NCBI RefSeq assembly: GCF_002355275.1 | Contig: NZ_CP023449.1 | Location: 2,954,001-3,018,000 of the forward strand | Direction of reading: 5' to 3' | Length of the DNA: 64,000 nt | DNA from: Rhizorhabdus dicambivorans | GTDB taxonomy: Bacteria > Pseudomonadota > Alphaproteobacteria > Sphingomonadales > Sphingomonadaceae | Notes under the pieces: model-generated | The model's input: only the letters and a program-made list of their open reading frames with translations | Told to the model about the DNA's origin: nothing | Database searches by the model: none | Program-made: the position numbers and the translations under genes | In this document: piece after piece, positions 17,889 through 26,081 of the stretch | How the letters are laid out: every line of letters starts with the position of its first letter | Position numbering within the stretch: position 1 is the first letter of the stretch

Positions 17889-18015
17889 CGAGAAATCCTT
17901 AAGAACAGAGCGCGAACCTGCCCCGGCCTTAACCCGATTGCAAGCAAAGTCGGTGCTTCCCATCGCCGGTACAAAGGCTAATATGGCCATGGGGGAAGTA
18001 CGGGGGGCTTGTCGA

Positions 18016-20061
18016 ATGGCGGAGAACGGCGAAGGCGCGTCGCTGGGGGCGCGTATCCGGGGTTTCGGGCCGGTTGCCCGCAAGACGCTCAAGCAGATCG
18101 GCCCCGTCCGACTCGTCGTCACCGCGCTGTTCCTGGCGCTGGGCCTGCTGTTCGCCAAATATAGCTGGAACATCATGCTGGCCCGCGATGCCGAGCGGGC
18201 GCTGTACGACGTGCGCGCGCTGCTCGCATCGCCGCATGTCGAAACCGATCCACGCATCGTGATGGTCACCTTCAACGAGGAGACGCTGCGGCTGACCGGC
18301 CGCCGCTCCCCGCTCGACCGCGCGATGCTGGCGCGCGCGCTGACCCAGCTCGACCAGATGAAGCCCAAGGCGATCGGCATCGATATCCTGATCGACCAGC
18401 CGACACCCGAGGACCAGCAGCTGATCGACGCCTTCCGGGGCATGAAGACGCCGACCTATCTTGGCCTTGCCACCAACAAGACCAATTCGGCCTTCATGAC
18501 CTATGAACAGGAGATGTTCCTCCGGGACTTCCAGAAGCAGACCAGGCCGGGCAACGTCCATTTCACCAGCATCCGCCTGGCCGCCGACCAGGACGGCGTG
18601 ATGCGCAGCTGGCCCGACCAGCCGCGCGAGCTGCCGCCGCTGATGGCCAATTCGCTGACCCAGGGCTTCCCCGAATATCGCGATCACCAGGGATCGATCC
18701 GCTATCGCCTGCCGGTGAACTATGAGCGGCCGGTGTTCGACAAGCTGCCGGTCGAACTGATCGCCAATCCCGACCTGCTCGAGGCGTTCCGTGGCCAGAT
18801 CGAGGGCAAATATATCCTGATCGGCGGCAACATTCCCGATGTCGACCAGTTCACCACCCCCGCCTCGCGCATGAAGGACCCGGCGACGGGCCGCGTCGGC
18901 GAGACCACGATCGGGCTGGAGATCCACGCGACGCTGCTGGCGCAGATGCTCGACCATTTCATGTTCAAGGCGATTCCGAACTGGGGGCTGTGGCTGATCG
19001 CGATCGGCGTGGTCCTGCTCGGCGCGCTGACGGCGGTCGGCAACATGAAGATATGGAAGCTGAGCCTGCTGCTGATCGTCCAGCTCGCCGCCGTCGCGGT
19101 GGTGCCGTTCGTCTGGCAGTTCAACGGCGTCGACACCCAGGGCCTGCCGGTGTTCGGCTGGCTGATCGGCTGGATCTTCGCCTATTCGGCGGTGGGCACG
19201 GCGGCGCGCGGCATCGGTTCGGAGCAGCGCAACTTCGCGGCGTCGGCGCTCGGCAAATATCTGCCGGGCGACATCGCCAAGGACATCATGAAGAATCCCG
19301 AGCGGCTCCAGCTTCATGGCGAGAAGCGCGACATCATCGCGGTGTTCAGCGACCTGGAGGGCTTCACCAAGCTCAGCCACCAGATCGAGCCGGAAATGGT
19401 GGCACTGCTGCTCAACCGCTATCTCGACCTGCTCTCGGAAACCGTGCTGGCGCATGGCGGCACGCTCGACAAGTTCGTCGGCGACGCGATCGTCGCCTTC
19501 TGGGGCGCGCCGATCAGCCGGCCCGACGACGCCGACCGCGCCGTGAAGTGCGCGATCGCGATGTATGAGGCGGGCGAGAAATTCCGTGCGGAGGCGCCCG
19601 AGGGCGTACCGCCGATCGGCGTCACCCGCGTCGGCTGCCATCGCGGCGAGGCGATCGTCGGCAATTTCGGCGGCGAGGGCCGCATCCAGTACACGGCGCT
19701 GGGCGATTCGATGAACACCGCCGCGCGGCTGGAAGGCGCCAACAAATATCTGAAGACCAAGACCCTGGTCAGCGACACCGTCGTCGAGAAGTCGACCCTG
19801 GGCTATTTCCGGCCGATGGGCCGGATCGCCGTGTCGGGCCGGTCGACACCCATGATCATCTACGAACCCGTCCCGGATTTTTCTTTGGAAGCTGTGCAAC
19901 AGTTCACAGACACGCTCCGTAGATTCGACGATGGAGATATGACTGCATTGGCCGAGTTCGAACAAATGGCCGTAACGAATCCTGATGATAAGGCGCTCGC
20001 GAATCTGATAAAGCGTCTTCATGAGGTTGGACCTGGAGGTTATAGTGCTCTCGACAAATAA
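18016..20061 (+). CDS. CHASE2-domain class III adenylate/guanylate cyclase
   Basis: About 681-residue membrane cyclase. A first membrane helix (about 30-48) is followed by a periplasmic CHASE2 sensor (about 60-300; PRIVMVTFNEETLRL, KAIGIDILID), three closely spaced membrane helices (about 315-400), and a cytoplasmic class III catalytic domain. Metal aspartates are in VFSDLEGFTKLS (about 445) and DKFVGDAIVAFWGAP; the Lys of DKFVGD and the TALGDSMNTAARLEG segment favour ATP as substrate. ATG at 17983 or 17989 is also possible. The last ~60 codons are unusually AT-rich. The next gene starts inside its 3' end. Confidence 0.9.
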   Translation: MAENGEGASLGARIRGFGPVARKTLKQIGPVRLVVTALFLALGLLFAKYSWNIMLARDAERALYDVRALLASPHVETDPRIVMVTFNEETLRLTGRRSPLDRAMLARALTQLDQMKPKAIGIDILIDQPTPEDQQLIDAFRGMKTPTYLGLATNKTNSAFMTYEQEMFLRDFQKQTRPGNVHFTSIRLAADQDGVMRSWPDQPRELPPLMANSLTQGFPEYRDHQGSIRYRLPVNYERPVFDKLPVELIANPDLLEAFRGQIEGKYILIGGNIPDVDQFTTPASRMKDPATGRVGETTIGLEIHATLLAQMLDHFMFKAIPNWGLWLIAIGVVLLGALTAVGNMKIWKLSLLLIVQLAAVAVVPFVWQFNGVDTQGLPVFGWLIGWIFAYSAVGTAARGIGSEQRNFAASALGKYLPGDIAKDIMKNPERLQLHGEKRDIIAVFSDLEGFTKLSHQIEPEMVALLLNRYLDLLSETVLAHGGTLDKFVGDAIVAFWGAPISRPDDADRAVKCAIAMYEAGEKFRAEAPEGVPPIGVTRVGCHRGEAIVGNFGGEGRIQYTALGDSMNTAARLEGANKYLKTKTLVSDTVVEKSTLGYFRPMGRIAVSGRSTPMIIYEPVPDFSLEAVQQFTDTLRRFDDGDMTALAEFEQMAVTNPDDKALANLIKRLHEVGPGGYSALDK

Positions 20062-20806
20062 GCGCCTGCCGCAGGCTGCAATTGCGGCACTTGTTGGACT
20101 GATGATCGCCGGGACGGCCGCCGCGGCCCCGCTGGTGGTCCGTTCGGCCGGGCCGTCGGCCAAGGCCTATCCGGCCGGCAAGGCCCTGCCGGATAATGCA
20201 AAGATCGTGCTGAAGGCGGGGGACTCGATCGTCCTGCTCGACGGGCGCGGCACCCGCACCCTGAGCGGCCCGGGCACCTTCTCGGCGAGCGGAGCATCGA
20301 CCGTGGCCTCGGCGAATGCCGGATCGACGCTCGGCGCGCTGGTTTCCGGCGGCGGCGAGCGGCGGGCCCGGATCGGGGCCGTGCGCAGCGCCAGCGGCAT
20401 CGACAAGAACGCCGGCAAGAACCCGAACGTCTGGTATGTCGACGTGACGCGCAGCACCAACATGTGCATCGCCGATCCCTCGACCGTCACCGTGTGGCGT
20501 CCGGGCTCCGATGCCCCGGCGACGATCAAGGTGAGCAAGAGCGATGGCAGCAGCGCCGACATCGCCCTGGCCCCCGGCCAGGCCGCCGCGCTGTGGCCGT
20601 CCACCCTGCCCGTCACCGACGGCAGCTCGTTCAAGCTGAGCTGGGACGGCGCCAAGGCTCCGACCAACGTGAAGTTCGTCGTCGTCAAGCCGACCTCGCC
20701 GGGTCTTGAGGACATGGCGCAGTCGCTGATCAAGGCGGGCTGCAACGCGCAGCTGGACCTGCTGATCCAGACGACCTCGCTGCCGGGCGGCGGCAACGCC
20801 GGCTGA
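20045..20806 (+). CDS. Secreted FecR-like protein paired with the cyclase
   Basis: 253-residue periplasmic protein. A GTG start at 20045 is chosen because GGAGG lies 5 bases upstream and it yields a clean signal peptide (AAIAALVGLMIAGTAAAAP); the ATG at 20021 is an alternative. The mature part starts with a FecR-type beta segment (VLKAGDSIVLLDGRGTRTLSG), as found in periplasmic proteins often encoded beside CHASE2 cyclases. It overlaps the cyclase 3' end by 17 bases, so translation is coupled. Two distant Cys (NMCIADPS and KAGCNAQLD) could pair. It may feed a signal to the CHASE2 domain; this is inferred from gene order. Confidence 0.75.
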   Translation: MLSTNKRLPQAAIAALVGLMIAGTAAAAPLVVRSAGPSAKAYPAGKALPDNAKIVLKAGDSIVLLDGRGTRTLSGPGTFSASGASTVASANAGSTLGALVSGGGERRARIGAVRSASGIDKNAGKNPNVWYVDVTRSTNMCIADPSTVTVWRPGSDAPATIKVSKSDGSSADIALAPGQAAALWPSTLPVTDGSSFKLSWDGAKAPTNVKFVVVKPTSPGLEDMAQSLIKAGCNAQLDLLIQTTSLPGGGNAG

Positions 20807-20830
20807 ACGCGGACAGCGTCCGGAAGAACA

Positions 20831-20863
20831 GGGCCGGCGGGGCGACCTGCCGGCCCTTTCTTT
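20831..20863 (+). terminator. Intrinsic terminator of the cyclase operon
   Basis: GGGCCGGC / GCCGGCCC stem (20831-20838 with 20849-20856) and a 10-base loop, directly followed by TTTCTTTTT. It lies 25 bases after the stop of the FecR-like gene, a textbook Rho-independent terminator. Confidence 0.9.
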
Positions 20864-20875
20864 TTGGGCTCCGCC

Positions 20876-20962
20876 GTCGCCACGGCAGAGGCCGGGGCCG
20901 TAATAGGCTCCTGCGGCCACGCTGCGGCAAACTCTTGCGGCCCCGGCCTCCGTCGGGGCGAC
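20876..20962. repeat. Family A palindromic intergenic repeat, copy 3
   Basis: 87 bp, GTCGCCACGGCAGAGGCCGG to CCGGCCTCCGTCGGGGCGAC. It lies between the terminator above and cysS; the frame open upstream of cysS reads through it and is not coding. Confidence 0.88.
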
Positions 20963-21016
20963 GGAGAGTTACAAAAACATTGTGGCCCTTGCCCACCTTT
21001 CCCTATGGACCGGGCC

Positions 21017-22549
21017 ATGACCGACACCGCATCCACCGGCGCCACCCTGACCCTGTTCGACAGCCTGACCCGCGCCGCCCGGCCGTTCGCGCCGATCGAT
21101 CCCGCGATGGTGCGGCTCTACAGCTGCGGGCCGACGGTCTATAATTTCGCGCATCTCGGCAATCTGCGCGCCTATGTGTTCACCGACACGCTGCGCCGGA
21201 CGCTCAACTGGAAGGGCTGGCCGGTCAACCATGTCATCAACATCACCGATGTCGGCCATCTGACCTCCGACGCCGACGAAGGCGACGACAAGATGGAGGC
21301 GGCGGCGAAGAAGGCCGCCAAGACGATCTGGGAGATCGCCGCCTTCTACACCGACGCGTTCAAGGCCGACCTGAAGGCGCTCAACATCATCTCGCCGACG
21401 ATCTGGAGCGTGGCGACCGACCATATCCAGGACATGATCGCCTTCGCGCGATCGATCGAGGATGCGGGCGCCAGCTATGAACTCGACAGCGGGCTGTATT
21501 TCGACACGTCGAAAGTGCCCGATTACGGCCGGCTCGCCGGAGCGCGGGGGGATGAGACGGTCGCGCGCATCGCCGAGGTCGAGGGCAAGCGCAACGCCGC
21601 CGACTTCGCGCTGTGGCGTCGATCGGCCGAGGGCGAGCAGCGGCAGATGGAATGGCTGTCGCCCTGGGGCCCGGGCGCGCCGGGCTGGCACCTCGAATGC
21701 TCGGTGATGAGCATGAAATATCTGGGCGAGCAGTTCGACATCCACACCGGCGGGATCGACCATCGCGAGATCCACCATTGCAACGAGATCGCCCAGAACC
21801 AGGCCTTCACCCGATCGGGAGAATCCGGCGCCAACTTCTGGATGCACAATAATTTCCTGGTCGATCGCGGCGGCAAGATGTCCAAGTCCAAGGGCGGCTT
21901 CGCGACGCTGGCGGGGGTGATCGACAAGGGGGTCCACCCCCTCGCCTATCGCCTGCTCTGCCTGTCGGCGCATTACCGTTCGGAACTGGAATTCTCGCCC
22001 GAGGCACTGGCCGCCGCGCTGACCCGGCTGCAGCGGCTGGTGATCGCGGTCGAGGCGCTGCGAGACAAGGCGGGAACCCCCGACTGGCTGCGCGTCGTCG
22101 ACGAGGCGGCGGCGAGCAAGGGGGCATCCTTCGCCTATCAGCGCGCGGTGATCGAGGATGGGCTGGGCGCGAAGGCGCTGGCGCTGGTGGCGCAGTTCGA
22201 CGAAGCGCTGTCGAACGACCTGATGGTGCCGCAGGCGCTACCGCTGCTCGAAGCCGCGCTGGCCGACAAGGGCATCGATTCGCAGGAGAAATTGCGGCTT
22301 GTCGCGACGATGGACCTGGCGCTGGGACTCGATCTGCTCCGGATCGGACGGATCGACCTGCGCCGCCGTCCGGCGGATGCCCGGATCGAGGAATCGGAGA
22401 TCGAAGCGCTCCTCGAGCAACGCCAGGCAGCACGCGCCGCGAAGGATTATGCGGAGTCGGATCGTATCCGCGACGCCCTTACGGAACGCGGCGTCGCCGT
22501 GATGGACGGGGCCGGTGCGATGCGCTGGGACTGGATTCTAGAGCTTTGA
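21017..22549 (+). CDS. cysS: Cysteinyl-tRNA synthetase
   Basis: Class I aminoacyl-tRNA synthetase charging tRNA-Cys. It has the HIGH-type motif in FAHLGNLR next to the first zinc Cys (YSCGPTVYNFAHLGN), the other zinc ligands in LECSVMSMKYLG and HHCNEIAQ, and the KMSKSKG loop near residue 288. The 510-residue length includes a short insertion relative to E. coli, with the usual DALR-like helical C-terminus. The start MTDTAS at 21017 is taken; MDRAMTDTAS at 21005 is possible. Confidence 0.95.
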   Translation: MTDTASTGATLTLFDSLTRAARPFAPIDPAMVRLYSCGPTVYNFAHLGNLRAYVFTDTLRRTLNWKGWPVNHVINITDVGHLTSDADEGDDKMEAAAKKAAKTIWEIAAFYTDAFKADLKALNIISPTIWSVATDHIQDMIAFARSIEDAGASYELDSGLYFDTSKVPDYGRLAGARGDETVARIAEVEGKRNAADFALWRRSAEGEQRQMEWLSPWGPGAPGWHLECSVMSMKYLGEQFDIHTGGIDHREIHHCNEIAQNQAFTRSGESGANFWMHNNFLVDRGGKMSKSKGGFATLAGVIDKGVHPLAYRLLCLSAHYRSELEFSPEALAAALTRLQRLVIAVEALRDKAGTPDWLRVVDEAAASKGASFAYQRAVIEDGLGAKALALVAQFDEALSNDLMVPQALPLLEAALADKGIDSQEKLRLVATMDLALGLDLLRIGRIDLRRRPADARIEESEIEALLEQRQAARAAKDYAESDRIRDALTERGVAVMDGAGAMRWDWILEL

Positions 22550-22559
22550 TTTTTGCGGG

Positions 22560-22655
22560 GCCTCAGGCGCCGGCAGCCGTGTCCGCGGCTTTGGCTTTCC
22601 TCGCATAAGCTCGGGCGCGCGTTCGCGCTTGCGGAGCCCCGTTGGGTCTCCGAAC
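22560..22655. repeat. Family F intergenic element, copy 1
   Basis: Follows the cysS stop. Core shared with copies at 38301 and 53957: a small hairpin (CAGCCGTGTCCGCGGCTTTG), then GGCTTTCCTCGCATAAGCTCGGG and a second hairpin GCGCGC-gttC-GCGCTT. Function unknown; it may end cysS transcripts. Confidence 0.65.
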
Positions 22656-22780
22656 GTCCTTACGGAACCCCGCCGCAACAGATTGTAAAAAATCCCTGTT
22701 CCCCGTCGCCGAAATGACATAGCAATCCCGCATCTTGCGTGGTCGCAACAGGGGCGCGACGCATCCAGGGGGAGCATATC

Positions 22781-24433
22781 ATGGGCACGAAGGCATCCGA
22801 TCTTTTCATCCAATGCCTGGAGGAAGAGGGCTGCGAATATATCTTCGGCGTTCCCGGCGAAGAAAATCTCGACATGCTGGACAGCCTGTCGCGCTCCAAG
22901 AAGATCAAGCTGATCCTCACCCGCCATGAACAGGGCGCCGGCTTCATGGCCGCGACCTATGGTCGCCACACCGGCAAGACCGGCGTCTGCATGGCGACGC
23001 TCGGGCCGGGCGCGACCAATTTCGTGACTGCGGCCGCCTATGCGCAGCTTGGCGGCATGCCGATCCTGATGGTCACCGGCCAGAAGCCGATCAAGAAATC
23101 CAAGCAGGGCCGCTTCCAGATTCTCGAGGTCGTCGAGATGATGAAGCCGATCACCAAATTCACCCACCAGCTCGCCTCGGCCGACAACATCCCGAGCCGC
23201 GTGCGCGAGGCCTATCGCCTCGCCGAGGAGGAGAAGCCCGGCGCGACCCATATCGAGTTCCCCGAGGACATCGCCGACGAGCATACCGACTCGACCCCGA
23301 TCAAGCCGTCGCTGGCGCGCCGCCCGGAAGCCGAGGACAAGGCCGTCCGCGCCGCGGTGAAGATGATCGAGGACGCCAAGACGCCAATCCTGGTGATCGG
23401 CGCCGGCGGCAACCGCAAGCAGACCGGCCGGATGCTGCTCCAGTTCATCGAGAAGACCGGCATCCCGTTCGTCACCACCCAGCTCGGCAAGGGCGTGATC
23501 GACGAGACCCATCCCAAGTTCCTGGGCTGCGCCGCGCTGTCGTCCGGCGATTTCGTCCACCGCTCGATCGAGCATGCCGATCTGATCATCAACGTCGGCC
23601 ATGACGTGATCGAGAAGCCCCCCTTCTTCATGAAGAATGGCGGCACCCCGGTGATCCACGTCAGCACCAAGACCGCCGAGGTCGATCCGGTCTATTTCCC
23701 GCAGGTCGAGGTGATCGGCGACATCGCCAACGCGATCTGGAAGATGCAGAAGGACATCGTCCCTTCGGGCCGCTGGAACTTCGACTTCATGATGAAGGCG
23801 CGCCAGGCCGAGGTCGATCACACCAAGTCGCTCGAGGACGACACCCGCTTCCCGATCTTCCCGCCGCACCTGGTGAAGGAAGTCCGCTCGGCGATGCCGG
23901 CCGACGGCATCATCTGCCTCGACAACGGCGTCTACAAGATCTGGTTCGCCCGCAACTATCCGGCGCGCCAGCAGAACACCGTGCTGCTCGACAACGCGCT
24001 CGCCACCATGGGCGCGGGCCTGCCTTCGGCGATGGCCTCGGCGATGGTCTATCCCGACAAGAAGGTGATGGCGATCTGCGGCGACGGCGGCTTCATGATG
24101 AACAGCCAGGAGATGGAGACCGCGGTCCGCCTCGGCCTCAACATCACCGTGCTGATCCTCAACGACAGCAGCTACGGCATGATCCGCTGGAAGCAGGCGA
24201 ACATGGGTTTCCAGGACTGGGGCCTGACCTATGGCAACCCCGACTTCGTGAAATATGCCGAAGCCTATGGCGCCAAGGGCCATCGCGTCGAGAGCGCCGA
24301 GCATCTGACCAAGCTGCTGAAGGAATGTCTCGACACCCCGGGCGTCCACCTGATCGACTGCCCGGTCGACTATTCGGAGAATGATCAGATCCTCAACAAG
24401 GACATCAAGACGCTCAGCAAGCAGGTCTCGTAA
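22781..24433 (+). CDS. Acetolactate synthase-like ThDP enzyme (AlsS type)
   Basis: 550-residue thiamine-diphosphate enzyme of the acetohydroxyacid synthase large-subunit family. It has the activating Glu in RHEQGAGFMAATYGR (about 50), the GDGG motif GDGGFMMNSQE near 433 and the closing NDSSYGMIRWKQ. A strong ribosome site (AGGGGGAGC) precedes the ATG at 22781. No regulatory small subunit (ilvH) is adjacent and the next gene is an aldehyde dehydrogenase, so this is more likely a catabolic or dedicated ThDP enzyme (pyruvate to acetolactate, or carboligation/decarboxylation of another 2-oxoacid) than the biosynthetic IlvB. Confidence 0.85.
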   Translation: MGTKASDLFIQCLEEEGCEYIFGVPGEENLDMLDSLSRSKKIKLILTRHEQGAGFMAATYGRHTGKTGVCMATLGPGATNFVTAAAYAQLGGMPILMVTGQKPIKKSKQGRFQILEVVEMMKPITKFTHQLASADNIPSRVREAYRLAEEEKPGATHIEFPEDIADEHTDSTPIKPSLARRPEAEDKAVRAAVKMIEDAKTPILVIGAGGNRKQTGRMLLQFIEKTGIPFVTTQLGKGVIDETHPKFLGCAALSSGDFVHRSIEHADLIINVGHDVIEKPPFFMKNGGTPVIHVSTKTAEVDPVYFPQVEVIGDIANAIWKMQKDIVPSGRWNFDFMMKARQAEVDHTKSLEDDTRFPIFPPHLVKEVRSAMPADGIICLDNGVYKIWFARNYPARQQNTVLLDNALATMGAGLPSAMASAMVYPDKKVMAICGDGGFMMNSQEMETAVRLGLNITVLILNDSSYGMIRWKQANMGFQDWGLTYGNPDFVKYAEAYGAKGHRVESAEHLTKLLKECLDTPGVHLIDCPVDYSENDQILNKDIKTLSKQVS

Positions 24434-24485
24434 TCGCCTTGCGCCCCTGCCACGACCGGCGGGGGCCGCACGGCCCGGGATCGAT

Positions 24486-24507
24486 GCGCCCGCTCACGAG
24501 CGGGCGC
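24486..24507 (+). promoter_or_regulatory. Hairpin between the ThDP enzyme and aldehyde dehydrogenase genes
   Basis: Perfect 9-bp stem GCGCCCGCT / AGCGGGCGC with loop CACG, 22 bases before the ALDH ATG. There is no T-run, so it is more likely an intercistronic RNA hairpin (differential stability) than a terminator. Confidence 0.5.
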
Positions 24508-24529
24508 TGGCTCAAATGGACGGATCGCG

Positions 24530-25966
24530 ATGAAGCTCCAGGACAAATACCCGCTCTACCTCGCCAACGAGGCCCAGCAGCCCAACACCGATCTGAAGGT
24601 GACGGACAAGTACACCGGCGAGGTCGCGACGCTGGTGGCGCTGGCCGATGCGAAGACCATCGACAAGGGCATCGAATGGGCGGTGAAGGCCGCCGAGCCG
24701 ATGGCGAAGATGGCGAGCTATGAGCGGCAGGCGGTGCTGCAGCACTGCGTCGACCGCTTCACCGAGCGCAAGGACGAGCTGGCCTATGCGCTGTGCATCG
24801 AGGCCGGCAAGCCGATCAACGACTCGCGCGGCGAAGTCGGCCGGCTGATCGACACCTTCCGCATCGCCGCCGAGGAATCGGTGCGGATGACGGGCGAGGT
24901 GCAGCCGCTCGACATCAGCCCGCGCGCCAAAGGCTATCAGGGGATCTGGAAGCGGGTGCCGATCGGCCCCTGCTCGTTCATCTCGCCGTTCAACTTCCCG
25001 CTGAACCTCGCCGCGCACAAGATCGCGCCGGCGATCGCGGTCGGCTGCCCCTTCGTGATGAAGCCGGCGAGCCGCACCCCGCTGGGCGCGATCATCATGG
25101 GCGAGGTGCTGGCCGAGACCAACCTGCCCAAGGGCGCCTTCTCGATCCTGCCGGCCGCCCGCGACGGCGCCGACCTGTTCACCACCGACGACCGCCTCAA
25201 GCTGCTGTCGTTCACCGGCTCGCCCGATGTGGGCTGGGACCTGAAGGCCCGCTGCGGCAAGAAGAAGGTGGTGCTCGAACTGGGCGGCAACGCCGCGGTG
25301 GTCATCGATCATGACGCCGATCTCGACGACGCGGTCGAGCGCACCGTGTTCGGCGCCTTCTACCAGTCGGGCCAGTCGTGCATCGGCGTGCAGCGCATCC
25401 TGGTCCACGACCAGGTCTACGACGCGTTCAAGGCCAAGCTGGTCAAGCGCACCGCCGGCCTGATCGCGGGCAGCCCGCATGACGAGAAGACCTTCGTCGG
25501 CCCGATGATCGACGTGAAGGAGGCCCAGCGCCTCGACAACTGGATCCAAGAGGCGACCGCCAAGGGCGCGACGCTGCTGTGCGGCGGCAAGCGCGAGGGC
25601 GCGATGCTCGAGGCGACGCTGCTCGAGAATGTCGACCTCGAAACCAAGATCAACCGCGAGGAGGCCTTCGGCCCGGTCGCCTTCCTGATCCGCTTCAGCG
25701 ACTGGCACGAGGCGCTGAGGATCGTGAACGATTCGAAGTTCGGCCTTCAGGCCGGCATCTTCACCCGCGACATCTTCAAAATCCTCGACGCCTGGGACGA
25801 TCTCGACGTCGGCGGTGTCGTCGTCAACGATGTGCCGAGCTACCGGGTCGACAACATGCCCTATGGCGGCGTCAAGGATTCGGGCATCGGCCGCGAGGGC
25901 ATCCGCTTCGCGATGGAGGACATGACCGAGATCCGCAATCTCGTCATTCGTCGGCGAAGCGTCTGA
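24530..25966 (+). CDS. NAD(P)-dependent aldehyde dehydrogenase
   Basis: 478-residue ALDH superfamily member oxidising an aldehyde to the acid. Visible elements: SPFNFPLNLAAHKIAPAIA (the proton-relay/cofactor region, Asn in FNFPLN), LSFTGSPDVGW (coenzyme loop), general base Glu in LELGGNAAVV (about 250) and the catalytic Cys284 in GQSCIGVQR, then EEAFGPVAFL. It is closest in pattern to succinate-semialdehyde/lactaldehyde-type dehydrogenases. Pairing with the ThDP enzyme suggests that enzyme releases an aldehyde this one oxidises; the substrate is unknown. Confidence 0.9.
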   Translation: MKLQDKYPLYLANEAQQPNTDLKVTDKYTGEVATLVALADAKTIDKGIEWAVKAAEPMAKMASYERQAVLQHCVDRFTERKDELAYALCIEAGKPINDSRGEVGRLIDTFRIAAEESVRMTGEVQPLDISPRAKGYQGIWKRVPIGPCSFISPFNFPLNLAAHKIAPAIAVGCPFVMKPASRTPLGAIIMGEVLAETNLPKGAFSILPAARDGADLFTTDDRLKLLSFTGSPDVGWDLKARCGKKKVVLELGGNAAVVIDHDADLDDAVERTVFGAFYQSGQSCIGVQRILVHDQVYDAFKAKLVKRTAGLIAGSPHDEKTFVGPMIDVKEAQRLDNWIQEATAKGATLLCGGKREGAMLEATLLENVDLETKINREEAFGPVAFLIRFSDWHEALRIVNDSKFGLQAGIFTRDIFKILDAWDDLDVGGVVVNDVPSYRVDNMPYGGVKDSGIGREGIRFAMEDMTEIRNLVIRRRSV

Positions 25967-25984
25967 ATTGGCTTTTGAATGATT

Positions 25985-26050
25985 GCTTTGGTCGGCCAAA
26001 GCGGGATAGATTGTTTCGATCGTGACGGCCAGGGGCATATGTGGCGTCAC
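25985..26050 (+). promoter_or_regulatory. Inverted repeats upstream of the cytochrome operon
   Basis: GCTTTGG-tcgg-CCAAAGC (25985-26002) and CGTGACG ... CGTCACG (from 26021 to 26051) lie in the gap between the aldehyde dehydrogenase and the first cytochrome gene. The local sequence is AT-richer than the genes. These are candidate operator or transcript-end structures; no clear sigma-factor box can be assigned. Confidence 0.4.
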
Positions 26051-26081
26051 GGCAGGGCATCGGCAGGTAGGGAGCGCCGAA

